DNA of 64,000 nucleotides from Archilochus colubris (lineage: Eukaryota; Chordata; Aves; Apodiformes; Trochilidae). The stretch spans positions 2,419,676 through 2,483,675 of the forward strand of contig CM041104.1 of assembly GCA_023079485.1 (NCBI GenBank), written 5' to 3'. Of the stretch, positions 59,291-64,000 are shown piece by piece; within the stretch, counting starts at the first letter, position 1, and every line of letters begins with the position of its first letter. The position numbers and the translations under genes are program-made. The notes below the pieces were generated by a model. That model was given only the letters and a program-made list of their open reading frames with translations. It ran no database searches and had not been told where the DNA came from.

Positions 59291-62200
59291 CCAGCTCTGG
59301 GTCTCCCTTCTCAGCTGCCTCAGGCTACCTTGGCCCTTCTGACTTCTGGACAGACCATTACAGAGCAGGCAGGAATCAGAGCAGCCATCTCCAGCTCCCT
59401 ATTTGTGGAAAGGCTCTTCCCTTCATCTGCCACCTTTATCCCTTCCAATTCCATTTCCTACTTCTCCCAGTTAGGCAGCATCTCCCCCTGAGCCAGCCAG
59501 GCTGCCAGCCCAGCCCCGTTATCTCTTGCTGCTGCATCACACGCTGCTCCACTTGACTCCTGGCTGCACCCAAGTCCTCACTCCAGCCATGGACCCAGAT
59601 GCCCAAAGATTCAATCCTCCTTTCCCGTGCCATTCTGGCAGATTTTGCTTCAGCCTTGCTCCAGATTGCCTTTGCTGGCTCCAGTTGGCTTGGCAATGCC
59701 ACAGCAAAGCCATCTCCAGAATAAATAACTCTTATGAGAGGGCAGCAGCAGGCATCCTGTGCTCACATTTGCTACTCTATCCAAAAGCCAGGACCAATGA
59801 AACACATCCAAAGTTGTCTCAGTGGGGAGAAGAGGTGGCTTTCAAGTGGTGATGCTGTATTTCTGCTATGCGGATCCAAAACCCAGAAATTCATCCTCCC
59901 AGGGGTTCCCAGCCCCATTAATAATCTGAAATAAGATTGACCCTCTGCCCAGCAAAGGCAAACAGGCCAAACTAGATTGTAGCTGAATGTTGGGAGGAGT
60001 GAGGAAACCTGGGTAGAGATGGAGAGAACTGCTGGAGGAAATGTGTGGAAAGATGGATTTGATGGAGGAGAGAAAAGGCTGCCTGGTGAAAAGGAGAGGG
60101 ATGTGTCCAAAGCAGGGGCAGCACAGCTGAAAAGTATAAAACCTTCAGCTGAACACTACAGTTAAGAGACTGGAGAATAAGAGGATAAAAGGGCCATGAA
60201 ATATATAAAAACTAGACACAGGAACAACAGCAGAGATTTGGAAAGGTCTGTGTTGGAGACCAGATTGAGCTAACTGAGTATAAGAAGTTCAGTGAATACA
60301 TTCAGAATGGTACCAGTACAGGAAGATAAAAACTAGAAGTGATGGTTTGGGAGCAGAGACAGAGGTGAAAAAATGTGAAAAGACTGAAAAGGGAAATTCT
60401 TGTCTAATGAAGATGCAGGTAACTGTGGCTTACAACATTTTTCATATTGGGAACAGAAGTAAAAAAAAGAGATTTATACAGCTAATGAGTGGCAAGTTTC
60501 AGTTTAAATATGTATGTTTGTACAGATAGATATTCTACCAACAAAACAAAAGGAAGAAAACATGCCAGGAGGAAGTTGCCACCTTTCCAGAACAGCTCTG
60601 CTAAGGACCCATCATCAGCCACCCAGGCACCAAGACAACTGAGCCACTTGATGTGTCAGGGAGAAGAGTAGTAAGATGCCAAGACGAGATAAACAGCACA
60701 GTTGACCCTTGATCCAGCCTCCCACAAAACTGTTTTGAAGGTTGTTTTCCAGACATTTCTGTATCAGGCAGGGTCAAGGCACCATTCACTGCAACATTAG
60801 CATGGGATGGAGAGCAGAAGTGCTGCTGCACAGATAGCTGGTATGTGCCTCCTGATACACTACTGCCTTTTCCCCTACCAGTGCCCATTTCCCTAAAGGG
60901 AAGAAGCTAGAAAAAGGCATAAACTACTCTTTTTTAGACTCCACCATAGCAGATATTTATATATCAGTTGTTTCAGGGGAAATATTCACTGTTAGCACCT
61001 CAGTAAGTTCATGTGATGCACTGGAAGCATTTAATCATTTGGTTCATCTTTATTTAATGGAGATTGTTTAATGGTGTCTGCAAATCTACCAAAATCACAG
61101 GGTTCCAGCAGGTAATAAACCACAAGGGAACTGGGGGGGTTTCATTCCAATTAAGCATCAATAGCCCTGGATTTGGAGGTCTTGCCCCTTGCAAGACTTG
61201 GAATTCGGCTGCTCTGCCAGTGAGTAACACATTAACACGTGCACAGGTTCCCTCTGCTTCACCAGCAAATCAAATGGGGCCCAAGGTATCACAGTCAGGT
61301 AGAGATCCAGATGTTCCCAAATAGCAGTGCCTGTATGCTTGAATTTAAGGCAAACCTACTCCTAACGAGAAGAGAGAGGAAATTAGGGGGGCACTCCTGG
61401 ATTTGGGCAATCCAGCAGTGAATTGGCTGTCACAGGAGGATGGAGAACTGGGAGAGAGGGTCAAGCACATGTATCAGGCATGTGCTGATTGCAGAAAATA
61501 ATTTATTTGCTTCTTGTGCCTGTGCTCCCAGTTCTGCCCCTGCTTGTGGATAGAGGAAATATGAGGAAGTTTGCTGGCAGTAGAGGTGGAGTTCAGAATT
61601 ATGGAGAACCTGGGAGTTTGCCAGGCTATGCCCACCAGCTGAGCAGTAAACCTGGAGCAGGGTCAGGAGTGCTCTCTGTGAGGTGACTTTACCACCATCA
61701 GTTCTATCTGCATGTAAATGTTAGGATTATAATCTTTATTTGTAACCCCCCCAATGCTGCTCACCTGAGAAACACAAGGAAAGAAAGTGCTTTGAAAGAC
61801 AATTGCAGCTCATTTTCAATGGCTCCACTGGATCACAACACTCTCCAAATGCATGTTAAAGCAGCAGTAAAGGAAGCAAAAGCCTTTTTAAACCCTGCCT
61901 TTAGAACTGCATTAGTGACATGTAGTTAAATCATCTGCATGCCATCAAACATGGGTTCCAATTTAAATGTCAGTGTGGAAGCTCTTTCTCTCATCCCTTC
62001 CCAAGGTCATTTGTCACCTTCTAATTTGTGGCAATGAAAGGAAGTGAATAGAAAATTAGAGGAACAAATAAAAGGGTATGATTTTAATGTGAAATGCAAA
62101 CCTGCAAACATCTTATTGTATTTTTTTTTATTTAAATATCATTCAGAAAAAAGCGAGGAAGAAAACAAAACAAAACTAGTGGTAAAGGAATCAACAGACA

Positions 62201-63318
62201 AAGCAGAAGTCTTTCTCTTTGCTTAAATGCTACAACTAATAGTCAAATGCAATAACCATGCTGGTTGATCATCTGGCTGCCAAAGTGGATGTTTCCCTTT
62301 CCATTTACTATCACCACTGTTGTGAAAACCTTGAATAAGTATTGGGGTGGGAATTAAGTGGTAGAGCTTTTTGCAGAGTCTTTAATTCTAAACTCAGCAA
62401 AGCAGCCTCATTTTCCAGATCACTGAAATGTTTTTGGTTTGGATTGGTTGATTGTTTTTTTCCTGGCAATCTGATGAAACGTCTTATATATCCCAATATA
62501 TTTTCCCCAAGAATTCCCAGTTTATGCTGCCCCAAATTATGTTCCTCTAAATACGAAAACCTTTGTCTCTCTAAAGCTTTTTCTGAGCAGTGATCTTATT
62601 TTATCTTAGACAAAATATTATGAGTGTAATCCATAAATAAAGTAATATGGCCTCCGTAGCTGAAGACACTATTAAACCCTTATTTCATTTTTACACTGCA
62701 GAAGCAACTATGGAACAGCCACACAAAGATGGATTATACAACAGCAATGACAAAAATAAAAGTTACCTTCAGTCACAGGGCCAGATATATGAATCTTAGG
62801 GCACAAACCATTGCTCCTGACGCCCAAATATAACCTTCTGCCTTTTCACCTTTAGGGGGAAGATATTTCAAGTCAAAATCATTTTAAGATTTCTCAACGA
62901 TAGACAAGAGATTTCTGATTACAATCCTGTAGAATCAAACGTGTACTTAGTTTGTCTTATCAGAGTGAAAGTTTTGAATTTTTCCCAAGAAAGTTGTGGT
63001 AAGGGATGGGTCCAAAAGGCACCGTGTCTCCCCAGCAATTTCTGCAGAAGTTTCCTCATGTAAATTTGTTAAAACTCTGCTTAATTCTTTAATGCAACTC
63101 TTGGGCTTTTAAATTAGGGTCCTAACTTCAAACAAATTAAGGAATTGGTTGCCTCATTTACAGTCACACAACTGGCATGTCTGCCCTACCTTTTGTTGCA
63201 CAAGTTGAAGTTTGCTATAACAGCACAGGAAACAGCACTGACTGGTAGGAAACATCTTTCCACAGTCCCTGAATTAAAAGGTCCCCCAAGGAATGTCAAA
63301 GGGTTTGTAAACACAGTG
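59291..63318. other. Non-coding unique DNA, no gene recognised
   Basis: About 4 kb of unique sequence. The stretch 59990-60600 is purine-rich on the plus strand but shows no recognisable element. Open frames are short. Confidence 0.6.
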
Positions 63319-64000
63319 TTCAACAAGGCCAAGTGCCGGGTCCTGCACTTTGGCCACAACAACCCCATGCAGCGCTACAGGCTGGGGACAGAGTGGCTGG
63401 AGAGCAGCCAGGCAGAAAGGGACCTGGGAGTCTGGATTGACAGGAAGCTGAACATGAGCCAGCAGTGTGCCCAGGTGGCCAAGAAGGCCAATGGCATCCT
63501 GGCCTGTATCAGAAACAGCGTCACCAGCAGGTCCAGGGAGGTGATTCTTCCCCTGTACTCAGCGCTGGTTAGGCCACACCTCGAGTACTGTGTCCAGTTC
63601 TGGGCCCCTCAGTTTAAGAAGGATGTAGAGGTCCTGGAACAGGTCCAAAGGAGGGCAACCAGGCTGGTGAAGGGACTCGAGCACAGGCCCTATGAGGAGA
63701 GGCTGAGAGAGCTGGGGCTGTTCAGCCTGAAGAAGAGGAGGCTCAGGGGAGACCTCATTGCTGTCTACAACTACCTGAAAGGAGGCTGTAGCGAGGTGGG
63801 AACTGGACTCTTTTCACAGACGACCTTCAACAAGACAAGAGGACACAGTCTTAAGTTGTGCCAGGGGAGGTTTAGGTTAGATATTAGAAAGAATTTCTTC
63901 ACGGAGAGGGTGATTAGGCTATGGAATGGACTGCCCGGGGAGGTGGTAGATTCTCCGTCCCTGGAGACATTTAAAAAAAGACTGGATGTGGCACTCAGTG
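63319..64000 (+). mobile_element. CR1 LINE, ORF2 C-terminal frame open, running off the window
   Basis: A plus-strand CR1 copy truncated at its 5' side near 63319 and continuing past the window end. From 63319 the frame is open for all 227 codons to the edge. It begins with the [12 protein letters not shown] block downstream of the reverse-transcriptase catalytic core. It continues through [58 protein letters not shown] and [16 protein letters not shown]. The catalytic FADD part is missing, so the copy cannot make an active enzyme. The lack of stops and near identity to the 17375-18485 copy over long stretches point to a young subfamily. The copies face opposite ways. Confidence 0.95.

Noticed and set aside
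59990..60600. Purine-rich region as a degraded retroviral interior
   Set aside because: No recognisable gag, pol or env motif and no LTR at either side.
1..64000. Bacterial operons, CRISPR arrays, rRNA or tRNA genes
   Set aside because: No spacer-repeat periodicity, Shine-Dalgarno-led gene strings or cloverleaf sequences were found. The CR1 copies and LTR mark a bird nuclear genome.

Overview
The window looks like nuclear DNA of a bird. The reasons are several 5'-truncated CR1 (chicken repeat 1) LINE copies, whose 3' ends carry the CR1 octamer repeat (ATTCTATG-type), and a solo LTR whose R region resembles avian alpharetroviruses (comparison from memory). No bacterial gene organisation, operons, rRNA, tRNA or CRISPR array was seen. 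Almost all open frames are 60-130 codons, overlap on both strands and look like chance frames. I cannot name any host protein-coding gene. The window is best read as intergenic or deep intronic DNA.

Layout. 1-218: edge of an old CR1 (minus). 219-11932: AT-rich unique DNA with small simple repeats, an octamer-bearing A/T-rich block (about 1600-1830) and a weak minus-strand exon candidate (11359-11519). 11933-12310: an inverted-repeat element with two identical 69-bp arms around a 240-bp spacer. 15864-16368: a 505-bp CCTT tetranucleotide tract. 17375-18485: a long CR1 fragment (minus) with reverse-transcriptase coding remnants. 25000-25263: a 264-bp solo LTR (minus) with TG...CA ends, CCAAT, TATA and AATAAA signals, and a perfect 6-bp target duplication. 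28215-28530: a small CpG-rich cluster. 36011-36512, 41454-42258 and 58898-59290: three more CR1 3' fragments (minus). 42981-43295: an open frame directly behind a good splice-acceptor-like tract. 63319-64000: a CR1 (plus) whose ORF2 C-terminal frame is still open and runs off the edge.

No genes are seen working together. The main content is the repeat history: CR1 copies of clearly different ages (two of the same subfamily in opposite orientation about 45 kb apart), one retroviral solo LTR, one foldback-like inverted repeat and one very long polypurine/polypyrimidine microsatellite. No previously undescribed multi-gene system was found. The least explained item is the perfect 69-bp inverted repeat at 11933-12310.
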